Assembly: GCA_020444045.1 (NCBI GenBank)
Contig: JAHLLS010000004.1
Span: 62,001 to 126,000 of the forward strand
Direction of reading: 5' to 3'
Length of the DNA: 64,000 bases
From: Deltaproteobacteria bacterium
GTDB taxonomy: Bacteria; Desulfobacterota; Desulfobacteria; Desulfobacterales; UBA5852
Shown piece after piece: positions 52,782 to 61,712 of this stretch. How positions within the stretch are numbered: the first letter of the stretch is position 1; each line of letters starts with the position of its first letter. The position numbers and the translations under genes are program-made. A model generated the notes under the pieces. The model was not told the DNA's origin. It made no database searches and was given only the letters and a program-made list of their open reading frames with translations.

Positions 52782-54344
52782 ATGAATCGTGACGACATGC
52801 TGCGTCGGATCGAGTCCGAGCGCCATCAATGGGATCTCATTGTTATCGGGGGAGGCGCCACCGGCCTGGGGGTCGCCATCGATGCGGCTTCGCGTGGTTA
52901 CGCCACCCTGTTGCTGGAACAAAGCGATTTTGCCCAGGGAACTTCCAGCCGCAGCACCAAACTGGTCCACGGCGGGGTGCGCTATCTCCAGCAGGGCAAT
53001 GTCTCCCTGGTGCTGGAAGCCCTCAAAGAACGCGGGCTGCTACGCCGCAACGCGCCGCATCTGGTGCACAACCTGGCCTTTGTAGTGCCCAACTACGACT
53101 GGTGGGAGGGTCCCTTCTACGGGGTCGGGTTGCGCCTCTACGATCTTCTGGCAGGCAAGCATGGTTTCGGGCCTTCCAAGAATATTTCGCTGGAAAAGAC
53201 GCTTTATTATATCCCCACCATCGAAACGGAGGGACTGCGTGGCGGCGTCATCTATTACGATGGACAGTTCGACGATGCGCGCCTGGCCGTCAACATGGCC
53301 CAGACCGCGGCGGATCAGGGGGCCGCCGTGTTGAACTACGTGGCGGTCACGGGTCTGACCAAGTCCGGCGATTTTACGCGGGGCGTGGTGGCGGTAGACC
53401 GCGAAAGCGGGCGGGAATATGAGATCAAGGCCCGGGCCGTCGTCAACGCAACGGGTGTCTTTGCCGACCAGATCCGCCGCATGGATACCCCCGAGGCGCC
53501 GCCCATGATTGCCCCCAGCCAGGGGGTGCACATCGTGCTGGACCGGTCTTTCCTGCCGGGCAAGGGTGCCATCATGGTACCCCACACCCAGGACGGGCGG
53601 GTTCTTTTCGCGACTCCCTGGCACGACCGGGTGATTGTCGGGACCACCGACACGCCGGTCAAGGAAACCCCTCTGGAGCCGCTGCCGTTCGAAGAAGAAC
53701 TCGATTTTCTCCTGACGCATGCCGCCCAGTACCTGACCAAAGACCCCTCCCCGGCGGATGTCCTGAGCATGTTCGCCGGCCTGCGCCCGTTGGTGAGCAT
53801 GGGCAAAGAAGAGAACACGGCGGCCATCAGCCGCGATCATACCATCCACATCTCCGGGTCGGGTCTGGTGACCATCACCGGTGGCAAGTGGACCACCTAT
53901 CGCAAGATGGCGGAAGATACCGTGGATCAGGCCGCGGTGGTGGCACAGCTCGACGAGCGGCCCTGCGCCACCCAGGATCTCAACATCCACGGCTATCACC
54001 GCAATGCCCGGCAGTTCGGAGACCTGGCGGTATACGGGTCGGATGCCATGGCGATTCGGGCGATCAATCATAGCGATCCGGCCTGTGCCGAAAAGCTGCA
54101 CGCACGATTGACCCCCACGGTCGGCGAGGTGGTCTGGGCCGTTCGGCATGAAATGGCGCGCACGGTAGAAGATTTCCTTTCCCGGCGCACCCGGTCCCTG
54201 TTGCTGGACGCCCGGGCCAGCATCGAAATGGCGCCGCGTGTGGCCGAAGTGATGGCGGGCGAACTGGGGCGCGATGTAGACTGGCAGCAAGCGCAGGTTG
54301 CGGCTTACACGGAACTGGCCCGGAAGTATCTGATGGTTCCATGA
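52782..54344 (+). CDS. glpD: Glycerol-3-phosphate dehydrogenase (FAD)
   Basis: 520 residues. FAD site IVIGGGATGLGVAIDAASRGYATLLLEQSDFAQGTSSRSTKLVHGGVRYL, substrate-domain PHLVHNLAFVVPNYDWWEGPFYGVGLRLYDLLAG, and the VNATGVFADQIRRM and GLRPLVSMG late segments match GlpD/GlpA. It oxidises G3P to DHAP and passes electrons to quinone at the membrane. AAAGGAA precedes the ATG. The final region matches the DAO C-terminal domain. Confidence 0.93.
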   Translation: MNRDDMLRRIESERHQWDLIVIGGGATGLGVAIDAASRGYATLLLEQSDFAQGTSSRSTKLVHGGVRYLQQGNVSLVLEALKERGLLRRNAPHLVHNLAFVVPNYDWWEGPFYGVGLRLYDLLAGKHGFGPSKNISLEKTLYYIPTIETEGLRGGVIYYDGQFDDARLAVNMAQTAADQGAAVLNYVAVTGLTKSGDFTRGVVAVDRESGREYEIKARAVVNATGVFADQIRRMDTPEAPPMIAPSQGVHIVLDRSFLPGKGAIMVPHTQDGRVLFATPWHDRVIVGTTDTPVKETPLEPLPFEEELDFLLTHAAQYLTKDPSPADVLSMFAGLRPLVSMGKEENTAAISRDHTIHISGSGLVTITGGKWTTYRKMAEDTVDQAAVVAQLDERPCATQDLNIHGYHRNARQFGDLAVYGSDAMAIRAINHSDPACAEKLHARLTPTVGEVVWAVRHEMARTVEDFLSRRTRSLLLDARASIEMAPRVAEVMAGELGRDVDWQQAQVAAYTELARKYLMVP

Positions 54345-54412
54345 GCAACAGGAAGGTGTGCCGGATGACGTGACGGGTCAGCCTGACCGGCCCGTTGCGA
54401 AGGGAGTATGGC

Positions 54413-55453
54413 GTGGATTCCTTCGAGGGCCTTTCATTTCACAGCGCGTGTGTCACGGCGCACATTGTCACGCCGGACGGTGTCGCGACGGACCGGCCCA
54501 TCGAAATTCGGACATCGCCGGTTACCGGCCGGCGCTGCCGCATTACCTTCAGTCGCTCCGGCGAGACGGAACACGGCGCGCGCCACCTGCCGGCGCCGCC
54601 CCCGCATGCCGGCCAAGTCGCGGTGTGTCCTTTTTGTCAACCGCAGTTGGAAACAAAAACCCCGCGTTTTCCACCGGCATTTCATGCGGCCGGGCGCATG
54701 GCGAAGGGCTGTTCGGTCCTGTTCCCCAATCTCTTTCCCTATGCCGCCTACTCCGCGGTCAGCCTGTTTGACGACCGGCATTTCGTGGAAATCGGCACCG
54801 CTTCGCCTTCCGTTTACAAAGACAGTTTTCTCAACTGTGCCGCCTACCTGCAGCGTGTTCATGAAACCGACCCTGCCGCGGTTTACATGGGCATCGCCCA
54901 GAATCATTTGCCGTCCGCCGGCGGCTCCCTGCTCCATCCTCACCTTCAGGTGCATGCCGACCGGGTGGCGCCCAACCATCATCGCTTTTTGGCCAAACGC
55001 ACCCGGACCTATAAGACCGCCACGGGGCAGGGCCTTTTTTCGGATATCCTGCAGCACGAAAAGGACGATGGAAGACGCATCATTGGCCGTACCGGTGAAT
55101 GGGAGTGGCTGGCGGCATTCGCACCGGAAGGCTTTTATGAGATCTGGGGCATCCTGCCGGGCCGAACGTCTTTGCGGCGGCTGGGTGATGCGGCCTGGGA
55201 AGATTTGGCCCGGGGGGTGCTGCACACCCAGCGGTTTTATCGCAGCCTCTGCCGGAACGGCTACAACCTCGGCCTGCTTTCGGTGGAACAGGACGATAGT
55301 GGCCTGGAGTTGCGGGTCGTGATGATGGTGCGCTCGAATTACGCCGCCTGGGTGCGCAACGACCACACCAGCTTCGAAACCATGCTGGGAGACATGGCCA
55401 CCTTTCAGACGCCGGAGGAAACCGCACGGCTGGCAAGACCTTTCTGGGCGTGA
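54413..55453 (+). CDS. Galactose-1-phosphate uridylyltransferase-like protein (HIT superfamily)
   Basis: 346 residues from GTG 54413 (AGGGAG six bases before; the TTG at 54395 gives a longer reading). A zinc pair is in VAVCPFCQPQ, and the HxHxQxH nucleophile motif is GGSLLHPHLQVHAD at about residue 174. The N-terminal beta region carries IEIRTSPVTGRRCRITFSRSGE. It is most like GalT-type HIT proteins but divergent, so the nucleotide-sugar partner is uncertain. It overlaps a shadow ORF in another frame. It converges on the ROK kinase. Confidence 0.8.
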   Translation: MDSFEGLSFHSACVTAHIVTPDGVATDRPIEIRTSPVTGRRCRITFSRSGETEHGARHLPAPPPHAGQVAVCPFCQPQLETKTPRFPPAFHAAGRMAKGCSVLFPNLFPYAAYSAVSLFDDRHFVEIGTASPSVYKDSFLNCAAYLQRVHETDPAAVYMGIAQNHLPSAGGSLLHPHLQVHADRVAPNHHRFLAKRTRTYKTATGQGLFSDILQHEKDDGRRIIGRTGEWEWLAAFAPEGFYEIWGILPGRTSLRRLGDAAWEDLARGVLHTQRFYRSLCRNGYNLGLLSVEQDDSGLELRVVMMVRSNYAAWVRNDHTSFETMLGDMATFQTPEETARLARPFWA

Positions 55454-55495
55454 CACGGTGCAACGGCCCCGCCGGCTTTTACGGGTCCCTTCGGC

Positions 55496-56401
55496 TCAAA
55501 TGCCGATCCAGGCCGCGCCATACACGCCGGCGGAATCTCCCAGTTTGTTTTTCAAGATAGGGGTTCGCGGATCCGGGTGAAACGCATAGCGGCGGGCTTT
55601 GTCTGCCCCTTCGGCGTAGAGGTCGTCAATATTGGACAGGCCGCCTCCCAGGACGATGGCATCGGGGTCCAGCAAGGAGATGATGCCGCCCACGCAGCGG
55701 CCAAAGGTGTCCAGAAAAGCTTGAAAAATCGCTCGGCAGTCCGGCTGGCCGCCATGGGCTCCAGCCACGATGGCTTCGGCGGACAATGATTCGCCGTGGG
55801 CTCTCTGGTAAGCGGCCGATAGCCCGGTGCCGCTGATCAGCGTTTCCACACAGCCCCGGTTGCCGCAGAAACATAGCTGGCCGTCAGGATCCATCGCCAT
55901 GTGGCCCCACTCACCGGCGATGCCGTGTCGTCCGCGGTAAAGGCGGCCGTTGAAACACAGACCACCGCCGACGCCGGTTCCCAGAATAATACCGAATACC
56001 ATGGCGAAGCCTTGGCCGGCGCCCTGCAGGCTTTCCGCCAGGGTGAAACAGTCGGCGTCGTTTTCCATGGCCACCGGGCGGCCCAACTGCCGGGCGATAT
56101 CCTGTTGGAAGGATTTGTCGATCAGGCTGGTGATGTTGGCATTGATCACGCAGCCGGTCCCGGCATCGATGATGCCGGGAATGCAAATGCCAATGGTGCC
56201 GTCATGGCCGGGTGTTTGACGCAAGGCCTGTTCGGCCATCCGAACCGTGTTTTCTAAAATGGCCTCGTATTCGCTGGTATTCCGGCGGGGGGTGGGAACG
56301 CGCTCGCGCAATTGCGGATGGCCTTCGGGATCGAGCAGCACGACTTCGGTTTTGGTGCCGCCGATATCGATGCCGATGCGGTAAGAGTCGGATGGTATCA
56401 T
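55496..56401 (-). CDS. ROK-family sugar kinase
   Basis: 301 residues with the ATP-binding GIDIGGTKTEVVLLDPEG, the sugar-binding IGICIPGIIDAGTG...NDADCFTLAE, and the ROK zinc motif HGIAGEWGHMAMDPDGQLCFCGNRGCVETLISG. The ATPase end is DPDAIVLGGGLSN. It phosphorylates a hexose such as glucose, N-acetylglucosamine or fructose; the specific sugar is unknown. The neighbours glpD and GalT-like suggest a sugar or glycan route. Confidence 0.9.
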   Translation of the reverse strand: MIPSDSYRIGIDIGGTKTEVVLLDPEGHPQLRERVPTPRRNTSEYEAILENTVRMAEQALRQTPGHDGTIGICIPGIIDAGTGCVINANITSLIDKSFQQDIARQLGRPVAMENDADCFTLAESLQGAGQGFAMVFGIILGTGVGGGLCFNGRLYRGRHGIAGEWGHMAMDPDGQLCFCGNRGCVETLISGTGLSAAYQRAHGESLSAEAIVAGAHGGQPDCRAIFQAFLDTFGRCVGGIISLLDPDAIVLGGGLSNIDDLYAEGADKARRYAFHPDPRTPILKNKLGDSAGVYGAAWIGI

Positions 56402-56489
56402 GATAGCTGGCGCCGTTGAGGCTAGCGGGGAAGGCGCTTGTTCTGTTTAAGGATGTTGTGTCCCCTTGAAGGGGTGCCGGCCATGGTGG

Positions 56490-57455
56490 TCAAGCGGCTT
56501 CCTGAAAGGTATCCGCGGTCTTGCGGTCCTGCGTCCGGGCTTTTGTCAGTATCGCGGCAATACGTGCGTCTTTTTCAAGCCATAGCCGGTTCAGCCATTC
56601 CTGAAACCAGGCGCGATAGGCTTCGTCGTTGAAATAATCCCCCTGCAGTTGATCCGTCACGGGGATTTCACGCACTCTCACAATGACCTCCTGCAATCGC
56701 CCGCAAAGCATATCCCAGAAAGATGGGGTCCCCTGGGGGTAGACGATCGTGACGTCCAGAATGCTGGTCATCTGTTCCCCCATGGCATTCAGGACAAAGG
56801 CAATCCCGCCGGAGCGCGGGCGCAGCAGATGGCCATAGGGGGATTTTTGTCGGCGATGTTTGTCTTGGGTAAACCGCGTTCCTTCGGTGAAATTCATGAT
56901 GGAAACGGGAATTTCGCGAAACTTGCGGCAGGCCTTGCGGGTGATCTCCAGGTCTTTGCCTTTGAGATGCGGTTTGCGTTTCAGTACAGCGCGGGAATAG
57001 CGTTTGACGAAGGGAAAATCCAGGGCCCACCAGGCTAGCCCCAGAACCGGCATCCAGATCAGTTCTTGTTTGATAAAAAATTTGAGAAATGGAATGCGGC
57101 GATGGAAAATGCGCTGCAGGACGAGGATGTCCACCCATGATTGGTGATTGGACAGAACCAGATACCAGTTGCCGGCCCGTAGCGCCTCGATGCCGCGAAT
57201 GTCCCAATGGATATGGTTCATGATCTGCAGGTTCAGGTTGTTGATGGCAATCCAGCGGGTGGCGATCAGATTCAAAATTCGGTTGCATGTCCGGCGCCAC
57301 TTTTTCAGCGGCACAAGCGCCTTAAGGAGAGCCACGCAGAAGAGAAGGGCGCACCAGAACAGCGTGTTCAGCGTGTAGCCGGCCAGTGAGGCAAGCCCGC
57401 GAATCGGGCCTGGGATCATATTCAGCATTGGTTTGGATGGCTCCTTGGGTATCAT
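56490..57455 (-). CDS. PlsC-type acyltransferase (YihG-like)
   Basis: 321 residues. A membrane segment (about 22-48) precedes the HX4D motif in YLVLSNHQSWVDILVLQRIF, then IWMPVLGLAWWALDFPFVKRYS and the FPEGTR-like SIMNFTEGTRFTQDKH. It transfers fatty acyl groups to a glycerol-phosphate-type acceptor in the membrane. Start ATG 57455 or ATG 57428; the ribosome site is weak for the first. It is divergent from the two-component system with 180 bp between. Confidence 0.87.
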   Translation of the reverse strand: MIPKEPSKPMLNMIPGPIRGLASLAGYTLNTLFWCALLFCVALLKALVPLKKWRRTCNRILNLIATRWIAINNLNLQIMNHIHWDIRGIEALRAGNWYLVLSNHQSWVDILVLQRIFHRRIPFLKFFIKQELIWMPVLGLAWWALDFPFVKRYSRAVLKRKPHLKGKDLEITRKACRKFREIPVSIMNFTEGTRFTQDKHRRQKSPYGHLLRPRSGGIAFVLNAMGEQMTSILDVTIVYPQGTPSFWDMLCGRLQEVIVRVREIPVTDQLQGDYFNDEAYRAWFQEWLNRLWLEKDARIAAILTKARTQDRKTADTFQEAA

Positions 57456-57550
57456 AACGGCTTTGCCAGTTCAGTATAGCATGGTAAGGCGGATGTCAAT
57501 TATGGTAAGCATTAGCCGATATCATCGCCGCAGGGTAGTCGTGGCGGCGG

Positions 57551-57568
57551 TTTTACAAAAATTTTACA
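57551..57568 (+). promoter_or_regulatory. Direct-repeat operator TTTTACA-AAAA-TTTTACA upstream of the two-component genes
   Basis: Two exact 7-bp repeats (57551-57557, 57562-57568) lie 11 bp apart, the one-helical-turn arrangement used by OmpR/PhoB-class regulators. The site is 68 bp before the histidine kinase and 96 bp before the acyltransferase, so the RR could autoregulate and perhaps control the divergent gene. Confidence 0.55.
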
Positions 57569-57635
57569 CGCGACGGGGTGGAACCCTCTCGTGCGTTTAG
57601 CGGGGCCGTTGACGTGACAACGGCAACACTCTAAC

Positions 57636-58628
57636 ATGGGGCCTGTTATGAGACGCGGATCCTGGCTATTTCATCCCATATCCATTTTTGTTTTTTCGAC
57701 CGTTGCCCTTGTTCTTTCCCTGTTTTTATATATTTACTGGTATGTTGAAGTCAGCAAGGGCCTGGAGGCCATGGTCCGCAAACTCAACCTGGAGCCGGTC
57801 CAGGTATTGGCCCCCCAGACCTGGGTCGTGGTGCTGGTGCTGTCCATCCTGGTGGGCATCATTCTCATGGGCATTTTCACGATTTTCGTTTATAACCAGA
57901 AAACACTTCAACTCTACCGGCTGCAGCATAATTTTATCAACAATTTTACCCATGAACTCCGAACACCGGTAACGTCCCTGAAGCTCTTTCTGGAGACGTT
58001 TCTTAAATACGATCTGGCCCGCACCGATCAGGAGAAGTACATTCACTATATGCTGTCGGATGTCGGCCGCCTTACGGACAACATCAATCGCATATTGAAC
58101 CTGGCCCGTCTTGAAAGCAAAAGCTACCAGGCGAATTTCAGGATAACGGATCTGGTCCGGGCGATCGAAGAACTTCGGGAGACCCATGCCCCGCTTTTCG
58201 AAGGGTGCGACATCCGGATTCATTCTCCCGCGGGTGAGTCCTGGCACTATCCCGTGGATCGACCATTGTTTGACATGCTGGTGATGAACCTGTTGACCAA
58301 CGCGGTAAAATACAACGCCTCTGATCGCCCCCGGATCGACATCCGCTTCGATGCGGGCTTACGCAATTTGCGCCTGCGATTTGAGGACAACGGCATTGGT
58401 ATCGGCAAAGGGGAAGCACGCAAGATTTTTCGCCGGTTTTACCAGACAGGGCGACCGGGACGGACGATGGCCAAGGGCAGCGGACTGGGACTGAGCCTGG
58501 TGCAAAACATTGCCCGCCTGCATAAAGGGCGTGTGGAAGCGGAATCCCGCATGGATGGGGAGGGGTCGGTTTTTACGCTGATGCTGCCCAGGCGAAAGAA
58601 AACTATTCTGGTGGAAGATAACCAATGA
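57636..58628 (+). CDS. Sensor histidine kinase
   Basis: 330 residues. Two membrane segments (about 14-38 and 63-88) frame a short periplasmic loop. The H-box FINNFTHELRTPVTSLKLFLETF has the phospho-His at 106, the N-box is NLLTNAVKYNA, G1 LRLRFEDNGIGIGKGEARKIFRRFY, and G2 KGSGLGLSLVQNIARLHKGRV. No HAMP or PAS domain is fused, so ligand sensing must be in the membrane or by a partner. The start is ATG 57636 or ATG 57648. The stop overlaps the RR start by 4 bp. Confidence 0.9.
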   Translation: MGPVMRRGSWLFHPISIFVFSTVALVLSLFLYIYWYVEVSKGLEAMVRKLNLEPVQVLAPQTWVVVLVLSILVGIILMGIFTIFVYNQKTLQLYRLQHNFINNFTHELRTPVTSLKLFLETFLKYDLARTDQEKYIHYMLSDVGRLTDNINRILNLARLESKSYQANFRITDLVRAIEELRETHAPLFEGCDIRIHSPAGESWHYPVDRPLFDMLVMNLLTNAVKYNASDRPRIDIRFDAGLRNLRLRFEDNGIGIGKGEARKIFRRFYQTGRPGRTMAKGSGLGLSLVQNIARLHKGRVEAESRMDGEGSVFTLMLPRRKKTILVEDNQ

Positions 58629-59374
58629 GCACAGAACCCGTGTCAAAGAGCCGTATTCTGGTGGTCGAGGATGAAAAACATATCGCCGAGGGTATCCGCC
58701 TGAATCTTTCTCTCCTGGGCTATGATGTCAGGATTGCCACGGATGGGGTGTCGGCCCTGCAGCAGTGGAAAGCCTGGCGCCCGGATCTGATTGTGCTGGA
58801 CATCATGCTGCCGGGAATCGACGGCTTTTCGGTGCTTCAGAGCATTCGCCTGGAAGATGAAAAACTTCCGATTCTGATTCTGTCGGCCAAGGCCGGCCCC
58901 GACGACCGGGTTCGGGGGCTGGCGCACGGAGTCGATGACTACCTGGCCAAACCCTTCAATCTGGAAGAGTTTCAGCTGCGTGTGGAACGCCTGATCAAAC
59001 GGGCGGCATGGGGCCGAGGGGAAAACGGCAATGGATCCGAAAATCTGACGGTCACGGAAACCGTCTATCGCTTTGGATCAAACACGATCGAATTCGACAC
59101 CGGAAAGGCGCATTGCAAGGGAAGGGTTGTGCGCTTGACGGAACAGGAACTCAAACTGCTGAAGCTTTTCATCAAACACCGGGGAAAACCCCTGTCGCGC
59201 ACCAAGATCCTGGAGATCGGATGGGGCTACACCGGTGAAATGACGACCCGCACGGTGGATAATTTCATCGTCCGGTTTCGCAAATACTTCGAGGAAAACC
59301 CCAAAAAGCCCTTATTTTTCAAGAGTGTTAGGTCGGTCGGGTATTTGTTCGATGACGGCCGGGAAACGGATTAA
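58625..59374 (+). CDS. OmpR/PhoB-family response regulator
   Basis: 249 residues. Receiver domain (about 10-125) with D59 in LIVLDIMLPGIDG, the Thr/Ser position in ILILSAKAGPDD and Lys in DYLAKPFNLEEFQ. A spacer leads to the winged-helix output (about 155-245: VVRLTEQELKLLKLFIKHRGKPLSRTKILEIGWGYTGEMTTRTVDNFIVRFRKYFEENPKKPLFFKSVRSVGYLF). It is the cognate partner of the overlapping kinase and a likely binder of the TTTTACA repeats. Confidence 0.93.
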   Translation: MSTEPVSKSRILVVEDEKHIAEGIRLNLSLLGYDVRIATDGVSALQQWKAWRPDLIVLDIMLPGIDGFSVLQSIRLEDEKLPILILSAKAGPDDRVRGLAHGVDDYLAKPFNLEEFQLRVERLIKRAAWGRGENGNGSENLTVTETVYRFGSNTIEFDTGKAHCKGRVVRLTEQELKLLKLFIKHRGKPLSRTKILEIGWGYTGEMTTRTVDNFIVRFRKYFEENPKKPLFFKSVRSVGYLFDDGRETD

Positions 59375-59414
59375 CGGCAGCGCGCCGGCCGTTCATACGC
59401 CTCTAAAGCGCTAA

Positions 59415-59574
59415 GTGCTCATGTTCGTAAATTCGGTGACGCACCGAGATGGCCGAGGCGCCTGGCATATCAGGCGCGCGAAGCGCGAATACCTTGTGTA
59501 TTTAAGCGCCGCGCAACGCCGTAGGCCAGGATGCATCGGCCAGCGAATGCCATCGTAGTTACGAACAGGAGCAC
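59415..59574 (-). repeat. 160-bp MITE-like element, copy 2 (inverted relative to copy 1)
   Basis: Ends GTGCTCATGTTCGTAA and TACGAACAGGAGCAC are inverted repeats, and flanking CTAA/TTAG extend the symmetry to CTAAGTGCTC/GAGCACTTAG. The reverse complement aligns without gaps to 36490-36649, about 15 mismatches in 160 bp. The element abuts the stop codon of the hydrolase gene (59575), whose TAA lies within the extended terminal repeat. Confidence 0.85.
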
Positions 59575-60492
59575 TTAGTAGCAGCAGCCCGCCAGATAAA
59601 TTTCGACCGAGGCCCTCATTTCGGCGGCCGAATTATCGCAGATGACCATCGGGTGGGTCATTTCATTCCAGCGAATGAAGTCGGCCATCTCCCGGCTGAC
59701 GTGGGCATTCGATACGCCGGGAATGGCGGTCTGTCCGGGATCCCATCCGTTCCAGGATTCGAAATTGACATATTCTGAAAACGTCTGGAACCGAATGAAC
59801 GGGGAACGGCTCAGTGCCCCTGCCAGCAGGTTTTCCGGGAAGGCGTAACCTCCTGAGAGAATCAAGGTGGGGACGGTGATATCCTGCAGCGGCATACCCA
59901 TCAACCCTTCCGGGCAGAGTTGCAGCAGGATTTTCTGTTCGGTGCATTGGGTTATGCCGCCTGCCAGGACCAGGCCGGCCACCGCTTCTTGGAGATAAAT
60001 GGCGGCCGTGGCCGCCGAAAAGGCGCCCATGCGGATTCCCGCCAACCAGATGGGCAATTGGTCCTGCTCCTTGAGATAATCGACGATGGCGCCTACATCC
60101 CGGGCGTGATCCTGGCTCAGGCGGAAAATGCCGGGACCATGCCATCCATTGACACCCAGCATGGAGCGGTGATCATCCGGGGCGTCCGCCAGGACAACGG
60201 TGATCTTTTGACCGAGCAGATACCCCATCAACTCTATGGGAATCTCGTCGGTTCGACCGATATACGGGTCGTTGAATACGTGGGAGATGTCCAGCCGCCC
60301 GTTGCCGTCCGGGAACAGGATGACCGTGGCGACGGGCTGGTCCGGTCGATAGACGATGATGCGGCTTTGGATGCCCGGACGGGATTCGATTTGGACCATG
60401 CGTCCGGGCACGGCGAACAGGGCGTCCGCCGAGACAACGTCACCACCAACTAAAGAGAGAAGGCCTATCAGGGAAAGGACGATCCGTAGCAT
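59575..60492 (-). CDS. Exported alpha/beta-hydrolase-like protein of unknown function
   Basis: 305 residues with a signal peptide (MLRIVLSLIGLLSLVGGDVVSA). Hydrolase-like features include VILFPDGNGRLDISHVF, and the nucleophile-elbow position reads GIRMGAFSAATAA, where Met replaces the usual Ser/Cys. The His of SNAHVSREM could be catalytic. With the central residue not Ser, the enzyme may be inactive or use another nucleophile. GGAGG precedes the ATG. The 3' end of the gene coincides with the MITE terminal repeat. Confidence 0.65.
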   Translation of the reverse strand: MLRIVLSLIGLLSLVGGDVVSADALFAVPGRMVQIESRPGIQSRIIVYRPDQPVATVILFPDGNGRLDISHVFNDPYIGRTDEIPIELMGYLLGQKITVVLADAPDDHRSMLGVNGWHGPGIFRLSQDHARDVGAIVDYLKEQDQLPIWLAGIRMGAFSAATAAIYLQEAVAGLVLAGGITQCTEQKILLQLCPEGLMGMPLQDITVPTLILSGGYAFPENLLAGALSRSPFIRFQTFSEYVNFESWNGWDPGQTAIPGVSNAHVSREMADFIRWNEMTHPMVICDNSAAEMRASVEIYLAGCCY

Positions 60493-60634
60493 GGTGTCCT
60501 CCGTGGCTGTGGGTTGGACAACCGCCAGCCGGTATGGCCGTGAACCAGTGGGCAGTGCGCGTGCGGCGTGGAGCGAGCCGGACAGGTTCCGGGCGCTCCG
60601 TCTTTAAACAGGCAAGAAGAATGAATAATTGCTA

Positions 60635-60653
60635 CAAAATGAATATCATTTAG
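60635..60653 (-). promoter_or_regulatory. Possible Fur-box-like palindrome
   Basis: CAAAATGAATATCATTTAG matches 12 of 19 positions of the consensus Fur box as I recall it, and has the symmetric core AAATGA-A-TATCATTT. It lies about 140 bp upstream of the exported hydrolase gene. The match is moderate, so it is a weak call. Confidence 0.25.
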
Positions 60654-60812
60654 ATTATAGGGGCGCCATGCGGCTGTCAAGCTTTGTTTTCTAAATCGAT
60701 CCCGATCGGCAACCAAGCCAGCGCTGCTGCCGCAGCCCCTGGCCGAGGGGCGCCGGCTTGATTGGCCGAATGGGCGCTTCGCGGGAAACGGTTTGCCCCC
60801 GCGGTTCGGATG

Positions 60813-61034
60813 CTATCCAATGGGGGACGGCTTGCAGAGATGTTCACTCTCCATTGCGACACGACCGCAGCCGTCACAGACAAACTTCATGGCTGTCAAC
60901 TTGCTTTTGCACATGTGGGCTTGGTTGATGTCAGGCGCGCCACAGAACGAGCATTTCTGGCGATCGCCGCAGGGGTCGCACAGGTGCCCCGGATCTTTGG
61001 CCACCGCGCCGCATCGTTTACAGGTATGGGCCAT
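60813..61034 (-). CDS. Small Cys-rich multi-zinc-knuckle protein
   Basis: 73 residues from ATG 61034 (AGGAGG six bases before; a longer reading to 61061 is rejected). Cys pairs: CKRCG, CDPCG, CSFCG, a lone MCKS, CDGCG and LCKP, so three or more zinc-binding knuckles are likely. The N-terminus is MAHTCKRCG. It may bind RNA or protein; no family is named. Confidence 0.7.
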   Translation of the reverse strand: MAHTCKRCGAVAKDPGHLCDPCGDRQKCSFCGAPDINQAHMCKSKLTAMKFVCDGCGRVAMESEHLCKPSPIG

Positions 61035-61369
61035 ATTCAGCCTCCTTATGCCTAGAACCAATTCATTGTTTTTTTTGCTGTCCGCCGGCAGGTTATCGAC
61101 ACCGGCTGTTGATAGTCAAAAGAGGTAATGTCGTTCAGGGCGTTGTCAATTGATGCGGGAACGGCGGCCACCGGGTCGCGGGTGGCGGTCTATTCCCAGC
61201 GCAAGCAGGGATTGATTATTCGCACCCCTTTCGATACGATGCGCTGGTCAATAAAGTTAGGCAGGACATCCATTTTCAATTCGCAGTATGCGCTGCGGCA
61301 GTGGTTGGGGCCATTCTCACGATACGAAAGAATCTTCAGGAAACCGGGCAAAGGGGATTAGGAAGATTG
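61035..61369. other. Intergenic region before the STAS gene
   Basis: Contains an ORF of 77 codons (61128-61361) on the + strand that starts after GAGGTA and ends 9 bp before the STAS start. Its composition is not convincing and I do not call it. No clear promoter. Confidence 0.3.
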
Positions 61370-61705
61370 ATGAAAATTGAATCCAACGGAGCGACAGGGA
61401 TTGTCGCCTTTATATTCGAGGGGCGCTTGGATGCCGTGTCGTCCGACGATGCCGAAGCCGACATGATGAAGACCATTGCGGAAGAAGGCCGCTATCTGTA
61501 CGATCTGACATCGCTGGAATACATCAGCAGCGCCGGTTTGCGGGCGCTGCTGGCCACCACGAAACAGATCCAGCGCAACGAAGGCCGCTTCGTCATGTGT
61601 GCCCCTAATGACAATGTCCGTCACATCCTGGACATCAGTGGCTTTGCCTCCATTTTTCCCCTTGTGGACACCCTTGCGGAGGGCCGGCAACACTTGACGG
61701 ATTGA
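61370..61705 (+). CDS. STAS-domain anti-sigma factor antagonist
   Basis: 111 residues from ATG 61370 (AGGAAG upstream). The STAS fold is complete: FIFEGRLDAVSSDDAEADMMKTI...YDLTSLEYISSAGLRALLATTKQIQRNEGRFVMCAPNDNVRHILDISGF. The Ser in ISSAGLRA is the phosphorylation position of SpoIIAA-like proteins. It is convergent with the Mla cluster, so it is more likely a stress or partner-switch protein than MlaB. Confidence 0.87.
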   Translation: MKIESNGATGIVAFIFEGRLDAVSSDDAEADMMKTIAEEGRYLYDLTSLEYISSAGLRALLATTKQIQRNEGRFVMCAPNDNVRHILDISGFASIFPLVDTLAEGRQHLTD

Positions 61706-61712
61706 GCCGGCG

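Noticed and set aside
53040..54290. 416-codon reverse-strand ORF
   Set aside because: It is antisense to glpD and has no domain.
54434..55456. 340-codon reverse-strand ORF
   Set aside because: It is antisense to the GalT-like gene, which carries the CPFC and HPHLQVH motifs.
61128..61361. 77-codon ORF before the STAS gene
   Set aside because: It has a weak GAGGTA but no family or secondary-structure pattern; I list the region as intergenic.
61370..61705. STAS protein as MlaB of the Mla system
   Set aside because: It lies on the opposite strand, convergent with mlaA, so operon membership is not supported.
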